From an uncultured Granulosicoccaceae bacterium (GTDB taxonomy: Bacteria > Pseudomonadota > Gammaproteobacteria > Granulosicoccales > Granulosicoccaceae), in the NCBI GenBank assembly GCA_938007995.1, contig CALLLW010000036.1:78460-142459 (forward strand): a stretch of 64,000 bases of DNA, in the 5' to 3' direction. The notes beneath the pieces were generated by a model. That model had not been told where the DNA came from. It did not search any database and saw nothing but the letters and a program-made list of their open reading frames with translations. The position numbers and the translations under genes are program-made. Shown one piece after another: positions 8,398 through 18,054 of the stretch (positions within the stretch are counted from its first letter, which is position 1; each line of letters begins with the position of its first letter).

Positions 8398-9809
8398 CGG
8401 CCGTACTTTGCGAGATAGGCACCAAACAGCTCTTCTTCACTCGGCTTGTCTTCCTCCACTTCAGTCACAAGATGAGTGATATTTATAAAGTGCCGATAGT
8501 TGAGGTTCTCTGAAATACTGTTACCTCCCCAGGTGCCGCAGCCCATGCTCAGAGTGAAATTCAGTGCATTGTTAAAGCTGCCACCGTTACCAAACGTATG
8601 CGCCTGATTAACAAGAACACGCACAACATCCATATCTTCAGCAAGCTTGCGGGCATTATCTGCATTGCCGGTATGAATACCGCACGAGTGCCCTTTGCCT
8701 TGCACATTCATAATTTTATTTACCAATTGCTGTGCATGTTTAAAATCAGTAGCCCGGTAAACAGTCAGCACCAGACTGAGCTTTTCATCTGCAAAGGGTG
8801 ATTGAGGATCGAACTGCTCCTGCTCTACCAGAAATATCCTGCAACCCTGCGCCTGTTCTGAAAAACCAAGGCGACCTGCAAACACATCTGCGTCTGTGGC
8901 GATTAGCTTCCGATTCAGTTTACCCTGCTGCCATAGCTCCGACTGAATGTGTGACGCTTCTTCTTCACTGCATCGATACGCGCCTGCACCCTGCAGAGCT
9001 GCGATTGCGTCATCATAAATATCATCAAGTATCACCAGTGAATTTTCTGATGAACAGGAAGTTGAATTGTCGAAGGTTTTTGAGGCAGTGATCTTCGCTG
9101 CTGCGTCTTCAAGATTAGCGCTGCTGTCAATAATAACCGCCACATTACCCGCACCAACACCGATTGCCGGTGTGCCACTACTGTAGGCTTTACGAACATT
9201 ATTCTGTGATCCGGTAGCAACGATCAAATCGGCACGTTCCATAAGCAGTGAGGTCATGCTACGTGTTACCGGAGCCGGCAGAAGCTGCACAAGATCAGCT
9301 GGCGCACCAACTTTTGTTAACGCATCACGCATTAAATTTACTGTGCTCGACGTGGTCGACCAGCCTGCTGGTGATGGCGCGATAACAATAGCATTAGCGC
9401 CTTTTATTGCCATCATACTCTTGTTGACCGGTGTAGCTGCCGGATTGGTTGATGGTGTAATCGCAGCAACCACTCCAACCGGCTTGGCATAGCGAGTCAT
9501 ACCATCAGCTTCATCAATTTTACCGACTGTTTTTACTCGCATTAAATCACGCAAGGTACCAAACGTTTTGCGGGTATTCTTTATAACCTTGCTATCAACA
9601 TTGCCTATTCCGGTATCTTGAACCGCCAGCTCTGCCATTGCACGCGCGTTCTCGGGCTTGTACAGCGACCAGGCAATTGCAGTCACCATCTCATCGATGT
9701 CTTGCTGACTTGCTGCAGAGATTGCTTTCATCGCCGCAGCACCTTTGCTTAGCAATTCATCAATGACGACAGTTTCTTCAGGCACCGATCTGGTGTTATC
9801 TCTATTCAT
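8394..9809 (-). CDS. CoA-acylating aldehyde dehydrogenase (possible sulfoacetaldehyde dehydrogenase)
   Basis: A 471-residue NAD(P)-dependent aldehyde dehydrogenase of the acylating branch, interconverting an acyl-CoA and its aldehyde. The catalytic Cys is at residue 252 in FDNSTSCSSENS, matching the FDNxTxCxSE pattern of acylating enzymes. The segments AITPSTNPAATP, GAGNVAVI and QAHTFGNGG are also typical of this group. It is first in a two-gene unit with the acyl-CoA ligase and overlaps it by 4 bp. The pair resembles SauS/SauT of sulfoacetate catabolism, but EutE/PduP-like roles with other short aldehydes cannot be excluded. No clear Shine-Dalgarno precedes the ATG at 9809. Confidence 0.85.
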   Translation of the reverse strand: MNRDNTRSVPEETVVIDELLSKGAAAMKAISAASQQDIDEMVTAIAWSLYKPENARAMAELAVQDTGIGNVDSKVIKNTRKTFGTLRDLMRVKTVGKIDEADGMTRYAKPVGVVAAITPSTNPAATPVNKSMMAIKGANAIVIAPSPAGWSTTSSTVNLMRDALTKVGAPADLVQLLPAPVTRSMTSLLMERADLIVATGSQNNVRKAYSSGTPAIGVGAGNVAVIIDSSANLEDAAAKITASKTFDNSTSCSSENSLVILDDIYDDAIAALQGAGAYRCSEEEASHIQSELWQQGKLNRKLIATDADVFAGRLGFSEQAQGCRIFLVEQEQFDPQSPFADEKLSLVLTVYRATDFKHAQQLVNKIMNVQGKGHSCGIHTGNADNARKLAEDMDVVRVLVNQAHTFGNGGSFNNALNFTLSMGCGTWGGNSISENLNYRHFINITHLVTEVEEDKPSEEELFGAYLAKYGR

Positions 9810-10143
9810 AGGGGTAAAAAGCGGCGTTGTTGGTCTGATGCAGAGTAGATTGCAGGTTCTGACAGGTCAAGCAGGAATCAATCAGCCGTCGCGATTACAT
9901 TGCTCGCACCAGATTAGGCGCAATCCACGTATGCACAGACCTCATGCCCGCTGCGTGCATTCCACGAACAGCGGGTAAACACTTTACGACTTTCAAACAA
10001 CTGCTAATAACTTACCGCAACACCACCCAGATCAGTTGTTATACTGTTGACACCGACCCGCAGTACTCGATGCTTTCGACTCGCTGCAGACTACCCAACA
10101 GGCAATCCCTCGCACTTGATTGAAGGCAGCTAAGTGAAGGAAT
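9810..10143. other. Divergent intergenic region
   Basis: 334 bp between the divergently transcribed aldehyde dehydrogenase and ubiX genes. It must hold promoters for both directions. I saw no clear operator palindrome and no gene. Confidence 0.45.
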
Positions 10144-10764
10144 GTGCAAAAGTGGCGCTTAACAGTGGCAAGCAAAACAACTGATTCACCAGAAAGACTG
10201 ATCGTTGGCATCAGCGGGGCCTCCGGCGCTGCTCTTGGCATTCGAGTGCTACAACTGCTCAGCACAACGTCAGTCGAGACACACCTTGTAGTCTCCAAAG
10301 CGGCAGCGCTGACGATACAAAGTGAAACAGACTACACAATCGACGCAATAAGAGCATTGGCCGACCAGGTTCATACCGCGAAAGACATCAGTGCCTCTAT
10401 CGCCTCCGGATCATTTAGAACAAAAGGGATGATCATCGCCCCATGCTCAATAAAGACCATGAGCGAAATCTGCAGCGGTGTGACTTCCAACCTGATGAGC
10501 CGGGCTGCAGATGTGGTACTTAAAGAGCGACGTAAACTGGTGCTGATGCTACGCGAATCCCCTCTGCACGCCGGTCATTTGAAAACTGCACTGGAGATCA
10601 CAAACATGGGGGCAATCATATCGCCACCGGTACCTGCGTTTTATACCAAGCCCGAGTCAGTAGAAGACGTAGTCACCCAGATTGCTACGCGCGCTCTGGA
10701 TCTTTTTGATATCGAATGCACAGAGCTCAAGCGCTGGGGTGTAGATGTTGATTTGTCGAGCTAA
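10144..10764 (+). CDS. ubiX: Flavin prenyltransferase UbiX
   Basis: UbiX joins a dimethylallyl group to FMN to make prenylated FMN, the cofactor of UbiD-type decarboxylases, including the one in ubiquinone synthesis. The product shows the flavin-binding GISGASGAALGIRVLQ start, the APCSIKTMSEICSG segment, RESPLHAGHL and PPVPAFYTKP, all family hallmarks. Length (206 aa) is normal. The GTG at 10144 has GAAGG close upstream; a second in-frame GTG at 10165 would remove seven residues and is also possible. No ubiD partner is adjacent. Confidence 0.93.
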   Translation: MQKWRLTVASKTTDSPERLIVGISGASGAALGIRVLQLLSTTSVETHLVVSKAAALTIQSETDYTIDAIRALADQVHTAKDISASIASGSFRTKGMIIAPCSIKTMSEICSGVTSNLMSRAADVVLKERRKLVLMLRESPLHAGHLKTALEITNMGAIISPPVPAFYTKPESVEDVVTQIATRALDLFDIECTELKRWGVDVDLSS

Positions 10765-10800
10765 TTGAACAGTTTTTCTAAGTTTCTAAACAGTTCCCTG

Positions 10801-10820
10801 ACAGCCTCAGTGGCTGTTTC
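10801..10820. terminator. Hairpin between convergent genes
   Basis: ACAGCC at 10801-10806 pairs with GGCTGT at 10812-10817 around a 5-nt loop, followed by TTTC. It lies between the ends of ubiX and the DUF3047 gene, where a shared terminator is expected. The T-run is weak. Confidence 0.4.
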
Positions 10821-10849
10821 AATGCCCGTATCAGTGGTTGAATCAGCGG

Positions 10850-11503
10850 CTAATTCGCAGTGAAGTAAATATCTCCATAGGTGGCGTTTGCCCGCAATCC
10901 GGAGTTATCGGTATCCGTCATGATCGCGATAGCATCAATGGAGGTTATGTCCTTACCGAATATTCGCTTGAAGTCCTCACGTACATTTCTTTTTTCGTGA
11001 TGCCACTCGCCAGTAGAGTCTTCAGTACCACGGGCGGCGAGCATCACTGAATTCTTTGGCTTGAAAGCGTTCGGCCAGCTTGATTCCCGCGATTGGCTAC
11101 CAGACCAGACGTAATTAAGCGCTTTGGTTTTCCAAACCAGCGCACCGCCGGATTTGACTACATACAAGCGGGCGGCGTAGTCGTCGCCGCTTTTGTCGGT
11201 CTCGTCAAGCACTGGCAATCCTCGATCAACACGCCAGCTCCAATTCACATAGGGTGTTTGTGTCAGGTCAACCGTGATCTCCCGACCCAAACCGGAAGCA
11301 CTTCCGTAACTTTCAGCTACCAGTGCTTTTTTACCGTCTTTCTGGCGGATATCGTAAGTTGTTTCTCCGACGAAAGATTTGCTAACCCAACCGGCGAGAT
11401 TTCCTTCGGAAAACTTGCCAATTTCCACCCGGTTCAACGATGCCGGAGTGGCCGCCGAGACAACCGCAAGCACTGCCAGCAAAAGAGATCGTTTTATCAC
11501 CAT
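10850..11503 (-). CDS. DUF3047 exported protein
   Basis: A 217-residue product of the DUF3047 family, of unknown function. The start is set at 11503 because GAGGAG lies 5 nt before that ATG and because it places a signal peptide (KRSLLLAVLAVVSAATPAS) at the very N-terminus; the open frame runs further upstream but would bury the signal. The mature part has the family's beta-rich pattern with NWSWRV, GDDYAARLYVV and IMTDTDNSG near the C-terminus. It is expected in the periplasm or outer membrane. It is convergent with ubiX and lies 52 bp downstream of the UPF0306-like gene. Confidence 0.8.
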   Translation of the reverse strand: MVIKRSLLLAVLAVVSAATPASLNRVEIGKFSEGNLAGWVSKSFVGETTYDIRQKDGKKALVAESYGSASGLGREITVDLTQTPYVNWSWRVDRGLPVLDETDKSGDDYAARLYVVKSGGALVWKTKALNYVWSGSQSRESSWPNAFKPKNSVMLAARGTEDSTGEWHHEKRNVREDFKRIFGKDITSIDAIAIMTDTDNSGLRANATYGDIYFTAN

Positions 11504-11555
11504 CAGACTCCTCAAGATAGTTGCTAGCAAATGGACAGAATCCACAACGCCAAGT

Positions 11556-12035
11556 TCAAGAACCGGAGCCGATCGAAAGCACACTTTGCGGGTCAAGCGC
11601 CACTCTGTGTCCAAGGCCTTTGGAATTGTCGATGAACAACAACTCTTCAATTGCCAGTGTGAACCACGCTATCTTATCGAGCGCGTTGGCGATTTCTTGA
11701 GGCGCGCTGTTTCCTGTTATCGGAAATTTCTCTGAGTAGGCACTTATCGCTGCTGCCCTGCCTGACTGAGCCACCATTGATACATGGCCACGCAATTGGA
11801 TACCTTTGATTGCAGTCCAGTCGCTATAGTCCTGCTGAATTGACCCTGCAACAGCGGAATTTCTCGCCATGCTCTTGCAGTGTCTGGTATGCGGCGCAGA
11901 AAGAAACAACAGCTGACTATTAAAGACGGTATAGAAAACCGGAGACACCCATGGAACGTTGTCATCACAGGTCGCCAGACACAAGACACTGTGATCAAGC
12001 AGGTAATCAGAGGCGGCTTTGATAGAGTCTTTCAT
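11556..12035 (-). CDS. Pyridoxamine 5'-phosphate oxidase-like protein, UPF0306 (YhbP) family
   Basis: A 159-residue protein with the split-barrel flavin-binding fold. Near the start VLCLATCDDNVPWVSPVFY matches the usual strand pattern, followed by LLFLSAPHTRHCKSM and GIQLRGHV. UPF0306/YhbP proteins are uncharacterised and may bind FMN or F420-like cofactors. The length is normal for the family. It probably shares a transcript with the DUF3047 gene downstream. Confidence 0.75.
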   Translation of the reverse strand: MKDSIKAASDYLLDHSVLCLATCDDNVPWVSPVFYTVFNSQLLFLSAPHTRHCKSMARNSAVAGSIQQDYSDWTAIKGIQLRGHVSMVAQSGRAAAISAYSEKFPITGNSAPQEIANALDKIAWFTLAIEELLFIDNSKGLGHRVALDPQSVLSIGSGS

Positions 12036-12162
12036 GACCCTGTAGTAGCAATACGTTGATGTTTAAGGTAACACAAGGATACTGATATAACATGCACTCA
12101 ACCAACGTTAAGTGCATGGTTGCTTCAGGGCGCTTAGATGGCTTTACCCTGGAAGCGCGGCT

Positions 12163-12630
12163 CTAGCCAAGAAGCGCTTCGAGTAACTGATCTTCAAGAT
12201 CACCGCGAATAGCAAGCATCTCTCCCAGCCTTGAAAGATCTTCTTTAAGAGACTGCTGATCGCTTTCAGCACCATCGAAGTGCTCATACTTGTCATTAAA
12301 TTCAACCATCACATCAGTTGTTTCACCAATGCTCGCATACACTCGCTGGGCCGCGTCCTTAACAACACTCCGGCGTTCCTTACCATCAACTATCCGTTGG
12401 TAGATAGTGAAATGCCCCATAGCCAGATAATCAACCATGTTGTTCAGAAATTCCTGCAATGCAGCAGGAGGGATGTCAGCGAGGTCACGCGAGGCTTGAT
12501 CGGGGTTCGATACGCCCGTCATGCTGCAGAAGGTGCTAAGTGTGTTTTGTCTCTGCTCTCGCAAAGCCTGGATAGTTTCACCAAGATCGCGTCTGCGTTC
12601 CTGAGGCTGAGATGCTGCTGTCATGTGCAT
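12163..12630 (-). CDS. rsd: Rsd/AlgQ family anti-sigma-70 regulator
   Basis: A 155-residue, mostly helical protein. Rsd binds sigma-70 and frees core RNA polymerase for alternative sigma factors in stationary phase; AlgQ is the pseudomonad homologue. Family features seen are the ERR start of the first helix, LREQRQNTLSTFCSMTG, LQEFLNNMVDYLAMGHF and IYQRIVDGKERR. Length agrees with Rsd (about 158 aa). Single gene with its own upstream region of about 230 bp. The distinction between Rsd and AlgQ cannot be made from sequence. Confidence 0.85.
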   Translation of the reverse strand: MHMTAASQPQERRRDLGETIQALREQRQNTLSTFCSMTGVSNPDQASRDLADIPPAALQEFLNNMVDYLAMGHFTIYQRIVDGKERRSVVKDAAQRVYASIGETTDVMVEFNDKYEHFDGAESDQQSLKEDLSRLGEMLAIRGDLEDQLLEALLG

Positions 12631-12856
12631 AACTCCAACGGGTCTAGTAATTCCAATTCACTGGTAATTCCGATTCACTGGCCGGTGCAAACATTTACAC
12701 AATTTTCATACACAATTAGAAACAATTAAGTATGCAGTACATTAAATATGTTCGCTTCCGACCAATCGGCCGTGTGTAAGCAATAGGTTGCTTATGATTT
12801 TTATTGTCGCAACAGTGTACATGTGATGCTGCAATTAGAATAGCAGCGGAGAATTT

Positions 12857-13348
12857 TTAATCGGCAAGATTCTCGATGATAAGTGACAGAAAATCGTCGG
12901 GGTGGACATACTCCTCGCTCACCGCAAAACCGCTTACCGATATGCCTGCCTCATGAACAGATTCCTGAGAACCGGAGATAAGCGGATGCCAGTCCGCCAG
13001 CCCTTTTTGGTTTGCAATTCGTTTATAAGCACAGCTGTCTGGCAGCCAGTGAAATGCCTCGATGTCATCAGCGTTTAACGAGATGCATTCAGGCACAATC
13101 TCTTTTCTACGCCAATAATTTGTGCATCGGCACGTAGTTACGTCAAGCAACCGGCACGCCACAGCCGTGTACCTAACCAAATGTTCATGTTCAGTTCCCT
13201 GATCATTTTCAGGCTTTGCATGATTAACCGTTTCTAACTTATGTAAACAACAACGACCGCATCCATCGCACAGTGACTCCCACTCTTCTGTGGTCATCTG
13301 ATCGAGCGATTTGGTTTCCCAAAAGCGGTCATTTGGCGTTTGTCTCAT
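12857..13348 (-). CDS. YcgN family cysteine cluster protein (UPF0260)
   Basis: A 163-residue protein of the UPF0260/YcgN family, function unknown. It has the clustered cysteines expected for a zinc or iron site: CDGCGRCC near residue 28, then CRLLD, TCRC and PEC. The start overlaps the fbp stop by 4 bp (ATGA), so the two are co-translated. YcgN family members are about 150 residues, consistent with this length. Confidence 0.9.
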   Translation of the reverse strand: MRQTPNDRFWETKSLDQMTTEEWESLCDGCGRCCLHKLETVNHAKPENDQGTEHEHLVRYTAVACRLLDVTTCRCTNYWRRKEIVPECISLNADDIEAFHWLPDSCAYKRIANQKGLADWHPLISGSQESVHEAGISVSGFAVSEEYVHPDDFLSLIIENLAD

Positions 13349-14385
13349 TGGTGTCCTGCGGCAAGCTTCTGCTCTTCATGATGGTAGGCGACTACGCGCT
13401 CTACTTCCTGCGCGGACCCCATTATAACCGGCACTCTCTGATGCAGTGAATCCGGCCTGATCTCCATAATGCGTTCAATGCCAGTACTTGCCACACCACC
13501 GGCCTGCTCAACGATAAAGCTCATGGGATTGGCTTCGTACAGCAATCGCAACTTACCGGCATCACCTTTGGCAGCGAGTCTGGCATCCATCGGGTACATG
13601 AATATTCCACCACGGCACAATAGGCGATGTACATCAGCCACCATTGATGCCACCCAGCGCATGTTGTAATCCTTACCGAGTGGTCCGGTCGAACCTGCCA
13701 GGCATTCATCTATATACCGCTGTACCGGCGGCTCCCAATGGCGACTGTACGACTGGTTTATAGAGTATTCGTTAGTTTCTTCCGGCAACCGGATATTCGG
13801 CATGGTAAGAAAAAAGTCACCGGTACCAGGGTCAAGCGTAAAACCATTTACGCCGTTGCCAGTGGTTAATACCAACATGGTCGAGGTGCCGTACAAACAA
13901 TAGCCGGCACACACTTGCTTTACCCCTTGCTGCAAAAAATCTTTATCTGTTAGTGTCTCGACGCCGCGGGGTAACTCGAGAATGGAAAATATAGTACCGA
14001 CTGATACGTTGATATCGATATTAGAGCTGCCATCAAGCGGATCAAAGGTAATCAGGTAATTACCGCGCGGGTAGATATCCGGTACCGGCAGACAATGGTC
14101 CATCTCCTCTGAAGCCATGCCGGCCAGATATCCACACCACTGTGTCGATTCAATAAACAATTCATTTGAAAGGATATCGAGCTTCTTCTGTTGCTCACCT
14201 TGTATGTTTTCACTGTCTGCTGCACCGACTGCCTGCCCGGCGAGCTGCCCCTGGCCCGTCAACACAGCGATCTTTTTGCAGGCGGAAAGCACCTCAAGCA
14301 AAAGACCCGTCAGTTTACCGCTGGCAAATGGCCGCTTGCGTTGTTCTTCTGATATGAACTTATAAAAAGAAGTGTACTGAGACAT
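13345..14385 (-). CDS. fbp: Fructose-1,6-bisphosphatase class I
   Basis: Hydrolyses fructose 1,6-bisphosphate to fructose 6-phosphate in gluconeogenesis. The 346-residue product has the metal and substrate site [11 protein letters not shown] and the later [11 protein letters not shown] and [19 protein letters not shown] segments, all typical of class I enzymes. I set the start at 14385 ([10 protein letters not shown]) because AGGAG lies 11 nt upstream and homologues begin close to this point; an in-frame start at 14448 would add 21 unconserved residues. The gene overlaps ycgN by 4 bp. Confidence 0.95.
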   Translation of the reverse strand: MSQYTSFYKFISEEQRKRPFASGKLTGLLLEVLSACKKIAVLTGQGQLAGQAVGAADSENIQGEQQKKLDILSNELFIESTQWCGYLAGMASEEMDHCLPVPDIYPRGNYLITFDPLDGSSNIDINVSVGTIFSILELPRGVETLTDKDFLQQGVKQVCAGYCLYGTSTMLVLTTGNGVNGFTLDPGTGDFFLTMPNIRLPEETNEYSINQSYSRHWEPPVQRYIDECLAGSTGPLGKDYNMRWVASMVADVHRLLCRGGIFMYPMDARLAAKGDAGKLRLLYEANPMSFIVEQAGGVASTGIERIMEIRPDSLHQRVPVIMGSAQEVERVVAYHHEEQKLAAGHQ

Positions 14386-14778
14386 TGAAACTTCAACTCC
14401 TAAAGGCAGCAGGAGATAACTTTTAAGCGGACAAAGCCAATGTTCCACTCAGGCTGGAAAATGTAAAAAAAACACATTTACCAGAAGTTATCTTGATAGT
14501 CAGCCTTGATCTGTGCCGTCGCTTTTCGTTTCTTTCATCGTATAGATATCGATAACAATGGCTGTAAGCTGTGGCCGGAAAGTACGCGATATAAAAGACT
14601 TAACAGCGCTGTCCAGCTCTGATCTGGGCCCACCGTATTGAAACAACAAAATACATTCCACCAGACCGGTAACCAGTACTCAAAGTCACCTTGCAGTATC
14701 ACCACCTGAAGCCACCATGGCAGAGCAACCTCGTAAAGCCACCATGCCAGTGGGCCACGATCCAGGATGAGTCATCAC
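14386..14778. other. Intergenic region upstream of fbp
   Basis: About 390 bp between the rubredoxin gene and fbp, both on the minus strand. Short plus-strand frames here look like noise. It should contain the fbp promoter; no strong motif was singled out. Confidence 0.4.
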
Positions 14779-14952
14779 TTATTCCAGCTCGATCATTTCA
14801 AAATCATCGCGCCCGGCACCACAATCGGGACACACCCAGTCCTGCGGCACATCCGCCCAGCGCGTGCCGGGCGCCAGGTCTTCACGCGGCGCGCCAAGCT
14901 CTTCGTCGTAAATCCAGCCACATACAACACACATGTATTTCTTAAAGTTCAT
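14779..14952 (-). CDS. Rubredoxin
   Basis: A 57-residue redox protein that binds one iron through four cysteines. Both knuckles are present: CVVCGWIYD (Cys 8 and 11) and CPDCGAG (Cys 41 and 44), with the FEMIELE tail typical of rubredoxins. GGAG sits 6 nt before the ATG at 14952. Rubredoxins pass electrons, for example to alkane hydroxylases or oxygen-detoxifying enzymes; no partner is adjacent here. It is divergent from hemL, with 133 bp between the two starts. Confidence 0.95.
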   Translation of the reverse strand: MNFKKYMCVVCGWIYDEELGAPREDLAPGTRWADVPQDWVCPDCGAGRDDFEMIELE

Positions 14953-15085
14953 CAGATCTCCAGGTAAAATCCCACGGTGTACTCACTGCCAGCCCGCTGT
15001 ATTATGTGCTGCGACTGAGTCGGTTTCCAGATCAGCCATCAAACTCTCACTCAGCTTTCACCCGACCATAACCGGAGCACAGCCA

Positions 15086-16372
15086 TTGCCTGCATCAGAT
15101 ACGCTGTTTAACGCTGCAAAAAAATTCATACCCGGTGGAGTCAACTCACCGGTCCGCGCCTTTAAAAGCGTTGGCGGCACTCCGCTTTTTATCAGCCGTG
15201 CAGAAGGCGCCTATCTATACGACAGTGACGATCAACAATACATTGACTACATCGGCTCATGGGGTCCGATGGTGGCAGGTCACTCGCATCCATTTGTTAT
15301 AGACGCGGTGATGCAAGCCGTGCAGTCCGGGTTGAGTTACGGCGCACCCACTGAAATTGAAACCACGATGGCAGAAAAAATATGCCAGCTGGTACCGTCA
15401 ATGGAAATGGTACGAATGTGCAGCTCTGGCACAGAAGCCACCATGAGTGCAATTCGCCTGGCACGCGGCTACACAGGCCGCGATAAAATCATAAAATTCG
15501 AAGGTTGTTATCACGGCCACTCCGACTGCCTGTTGGTCAATGCTGGCTCAGGTGCATTGACACTCGGTGTGCCAAGCTCCCCCGGCGTACCGGCCTCATT
15601 CGCAGAGCACACGCTGACTGCAAGCTTCAATGATCTGCAAAGCGTAGAAGCGCTGTTCGAGCGATACGCCGATGAAATAGCCTGCATCATTGTTGAGCCG
15701 GTGGCCGGCAATATGAATTGCATTCCGCCGACCGCCGGGTTTCTGGAGGGTTTAAGATCTTATTGCGACGCTCACTCATCTGTACTGATTTTCGATGAAG
15801 TGATGACGGGGTTCAGAGTCGCCAAAGGTGGGGCGCAATCGGTCTATAACGTCAAACCGGATATGACCACACTTGGCAAAATCATCGGTGGTGGTATGCC
15901 GGTAGGTGCCTTCGGCGGAAAATCAGAAATCATGCATCACCTGGCACCACTGGGGCCTGTCTATCAGGCAGGTACATTGTCAGGCAATCCGGTTGCAATG
16001 GCAGCGGGGTTGGCAACTATGAACATAATCAGTCAGGACGGCTTCTACGAAACACTGACTCAAAAAGCCCGGGCGCTCGTTGACGGCATCACAGAAGCTG
16101 CCAGTAACAACGGCATAGCACTATCTAATAATCTGGTGGGTGGGATGTTTGGCATATTCTTCACTGAAGAACAACACGTAAGCAGGTTTGAACAGGTAAC
16201 AGCATGCGATGCGGAAAAATTTAAAACCTTTTTTCACCATATGCTTAAACGCGGTGTTTACCTTGCACCTTCCGCATTTGAAGCAGGCTTTATATCGACA
16301 GCACACACCGATGCAGATATTCAAAAAACAATAGATGCAGCAGACGAGTCATTCAAGCACCTCGGTGCATAA
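15086..16372 (+). CDS. hemL: Glutamate-1-semialdehyde 2,1-aminomutase HemL
   Basis: PLP enzyme making 5-aminolevulinate from glutamate-1-semialdehyde in tetrapyrrole synthesis. The start is taken as TTG at 15086, preceded by GGAG 8 nt upstream. It gives 428 residues and places the PLP lysine ([13 protein letters not shown]) at residue 265, the same number as in E. coli HemL. The family opening [13 protein letters not shown], the GCYHGHSD segment and the FDEVMTGFR Asp are all present. The open frame extends back to an ATG at 14933, but that would overlap the rubredoxin gene on the other strand and add an unconserved extension. A sulfotransferase-like gene follows after 3 bp. Confidence 0.95.
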   Translation: MPASDTLFNAAKKFIPGGVNSPVRAFKSVGGTPLFISRAEGAYLYDSDDQQYIDYIGSWGPMVAGHSHPFVIDAVMQAVQSGLSYGAPTEIETTMAEKICQLVPSMEMVRMCSSGTEATMSAIRLARGYTGRDKIIKFEGCYHGHSDCLLVNAGSGALTLGVPSSPGVPASFAEHTLTASFNDLQSVEALFERYADEIACIIVEPVAGNMNCIPPTAGFLEGLRSYCDAHSSVLIFDEVMTGFRVAKGGAQSVYNVKPDMTTLGKIIGGGMPVGAFGGKSEIMHHLAPLGPVYQAGTLSGNPVAMAAGLATMNIISQDGFYETLTQKARALVDGITEAASNNGIALSNNLVGGMFGIFFTEEQHVSRFEQVTACDAEKFKTFFHHMLKRGVYLAPSAFEAGFISTAHTDADIQKTIDAADESFKHLGA

Positions 16373-16375
16373 CAA

Positions 16376-17113
16376 ATGACAAAAATGCTTCGAGTCGCCA
16401 TGTGGTCAGGGCCACGTAATATCTCAACGGCTTTAATGCGTGCATGGGAAAACCGGCCCGATACTTTTGTTACTGATGAACCGTTCTACGCCTTTTATCT
16501 TTCAAATACTGACATAGAACACCCCGGGCAAAAAGACATCCTTGCCAGCCAGTCGACCGACTGGCAAGAAGTTGTAACTCAGTGCCAAACACTGGAGGCC
16601 AACGGCTGTACAGTGCATTATCAAAAGCACATGACACATCACATATTGCCACAGGTATCACTTGAATGGCTCGCAGAGCTGACGAATATCTTCCTGATCC
16701 GATCACCTGCTGCAGTTGTCGCGTCCTATTCAAAAGCACGACCGGATCTGACTGCGTCAGACCTCGGCTTCGAGCAGCAAGCGCAGTTATTTAATTTTGT
16801 TAAAGATCGGTTTGATATAGCTCCGCTGGTGATCGATTCAACCAGCCTGCTGCAGCAACCACGCAAAGCAATGGAAATTTTATGCACTCATTGCGGCATT
16901 GCGTTTCATGAAAACATGCTTTCATGGCCTGCGGGAAAAAGACTATCTGATGGTGCCTGGGCCCCCTACTGGTACGGTAACGTTGAAGCTTCCACAGGAT
17001 TTTCAGCACCCTCTGCGCAGCGCACGATAACACTCGACAAGCAGCAACAAAAAATTGCTGATGCCTGCCAGATACACTATGACGCTATGGCGGGATACGG
17101 CGTGCAATTTTAG
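16376..17113 (+). CDS. Sulfotransferase-like protein
   Basis: The 245-residue product begins MLRVAMWSGPRNISTALMR, resembling the PAPS 5'-phosphosulfate loop of sulfotransferases. It also has FLIRSPAAVVASYSK, resembling the 3'-phosphate-binding segment (RxPxxxxxSxxK). Such proteins are often labelled sulfotransferase family or, wrongly, branched-chain aminotransferase. Acceptor and donor are unknown. It starts 3 bp after hemL and is almost surely on the same mRNA. The link with tetrapyrrole synthesis is positional only. Confidence 0.75.
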   Translation: MTKMLRVAMWSGPRNISTALMRAWENRPDTFVTDEPFYAFYLSNTDIEHPGQKDILASQSTDWQEVVTQCQTLEANGCTVHYQKHMTHHILPQVSLEWLAELTNIFLIRSPAAVVASYSKARPDLTASDLGFEQQAQLFNFVKDRFDIAPLVIDSTSLLQQPRKAMEILCTHCGIAFHENMLSWPAGKRLSDGAWAPYWYGNVEASTGFSAPSAQRTITLDKQQQKIADACQIHYDAMAGYGVQF

Positions 17114-17154
17114 TTAGCTTCACAACATTTCAAAATTAACGAGAGAAACAACCA

Positions 17155-17922
17155 ATGGCCAACGAAGTCACCACTAAAATACGCGATCAGATAATGATCA
17201 TCACGCTGAATCGTCCGGATGCAATGAATGCAGTCAACCTGCAACTTGGCCAGCAACTTTCAGAGAGCCTTGATGCACTGGATAATAATGATGATGTCAG
17301 AGTTGGTGTACTCACCGGTGCTGGTCGGGCATTTTGTGCAGGCATGGATCTAAAAGAATTTGTTCAGCAAAAAGGCATGCCGATGGTTGGCGACCGTGGC
17401 TTTGCCGGCATGGTGGAAAGAGCCTCAAAAAAGCCATTGATCTGCGCTGTTGAAGGATTTGCACTGGCAGGTGGGATGGAACTCGCGCTCGCATCCGACT
17501 TAATAGTCGCTGCCAAAGGTGCAAAATTTGGCATACCGGAAGTCAGCGTGGGCCTGTTTGCCTCAGCCGGTGCACTGCTCAGACTTCCCAGAATGATACC
17601 TTATGGTCGAGCAATGAAAATGGCATTAACCGGTGAGCCAATACTGGCTGAAGAAGCCTATGAGCTCGGCCTGGTTGCTGAACTTGCCGAAAAAGGACAG
17701 GCACTCGACGTCGCAATTACGCTGGCTGAAAAAATTGCGAAAAACGCCCCGCTTGGTTTAATGGCCTCTAAAGAGATACTGCGCGAGATGCAAGGTCGCA
17801 CAGAAGATGAGTTCTGGGCATACCAGCAGACTCAACTAGACTATGTATTTAGCAGTGAAGACGGAATTGAAGGAGCTACCGCTTTTGCTGAAAAGCGCTC
17901 GCCGGTGTGGAAGAACCGATAA
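17155..17922 (+). CDS. Crotonase / enoyl-CoA hydratase family protein
   Basis: A 255-residue crotonase-fold enzyme acting on acyl-CoA thioesters. The oxyanion-hole segments GRAFCAGMDL and GFALAGGMEL are present. The two glutamates used by hydratases are both there: Glu 109 in GGMEL and Glu 129 in FGIPEV, spaced 20 residues apart as in classical enoyl-CoA hydratase. Hydratase activity is therefore plausible, though the physiological substrate is unknown. GAGAG lies upstream of the ATG. It follows the sulfotransferase-like gene by 41 bp and may share its transcript. Confidence 0.9.
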   Translation: MANEVTTKIRDQIMIITLNRPDAMNAVNLQLGQQLSESLDALDNNDDVRVGVLTGAGRAFCAGMDLKEFVQQKGMPMVGDRGFAGMVERASKKPLICAVEGFALAGGMELALASDLIVAAKGAKFGIPEVSVGLFASAGALLRLPRMIPYGRAMKMALTGEPILAEEAYELGLVAELAEKGQALDVAITLAEKIAKNAPLGLMASKEILREMQGRTEDEFWAYQQTQLDYVFSSEDGIEGATAFAEKRSPVWKNR

Positions 17923-18054
17923 CCTGGTCGATATCCTGGTCAATTGTCTGAAAAGAGCACCAATGCCGACGCAGTTGAGCAGGACTAAATTTTTATTACA
18001 GCGCTCTATGTAAAATGAGAAATTATTCTGAGACAACAAACTCTCACTAACAAA

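Noticed and set aside
14933..15085. N-terminal extension of HemL from ATG 14933
   Set aside because: It overlaps the rubredoxin gene on the other strand and is not conserved. TTG 15086 with GGAG gives normal length and PLP-Lys numbering.
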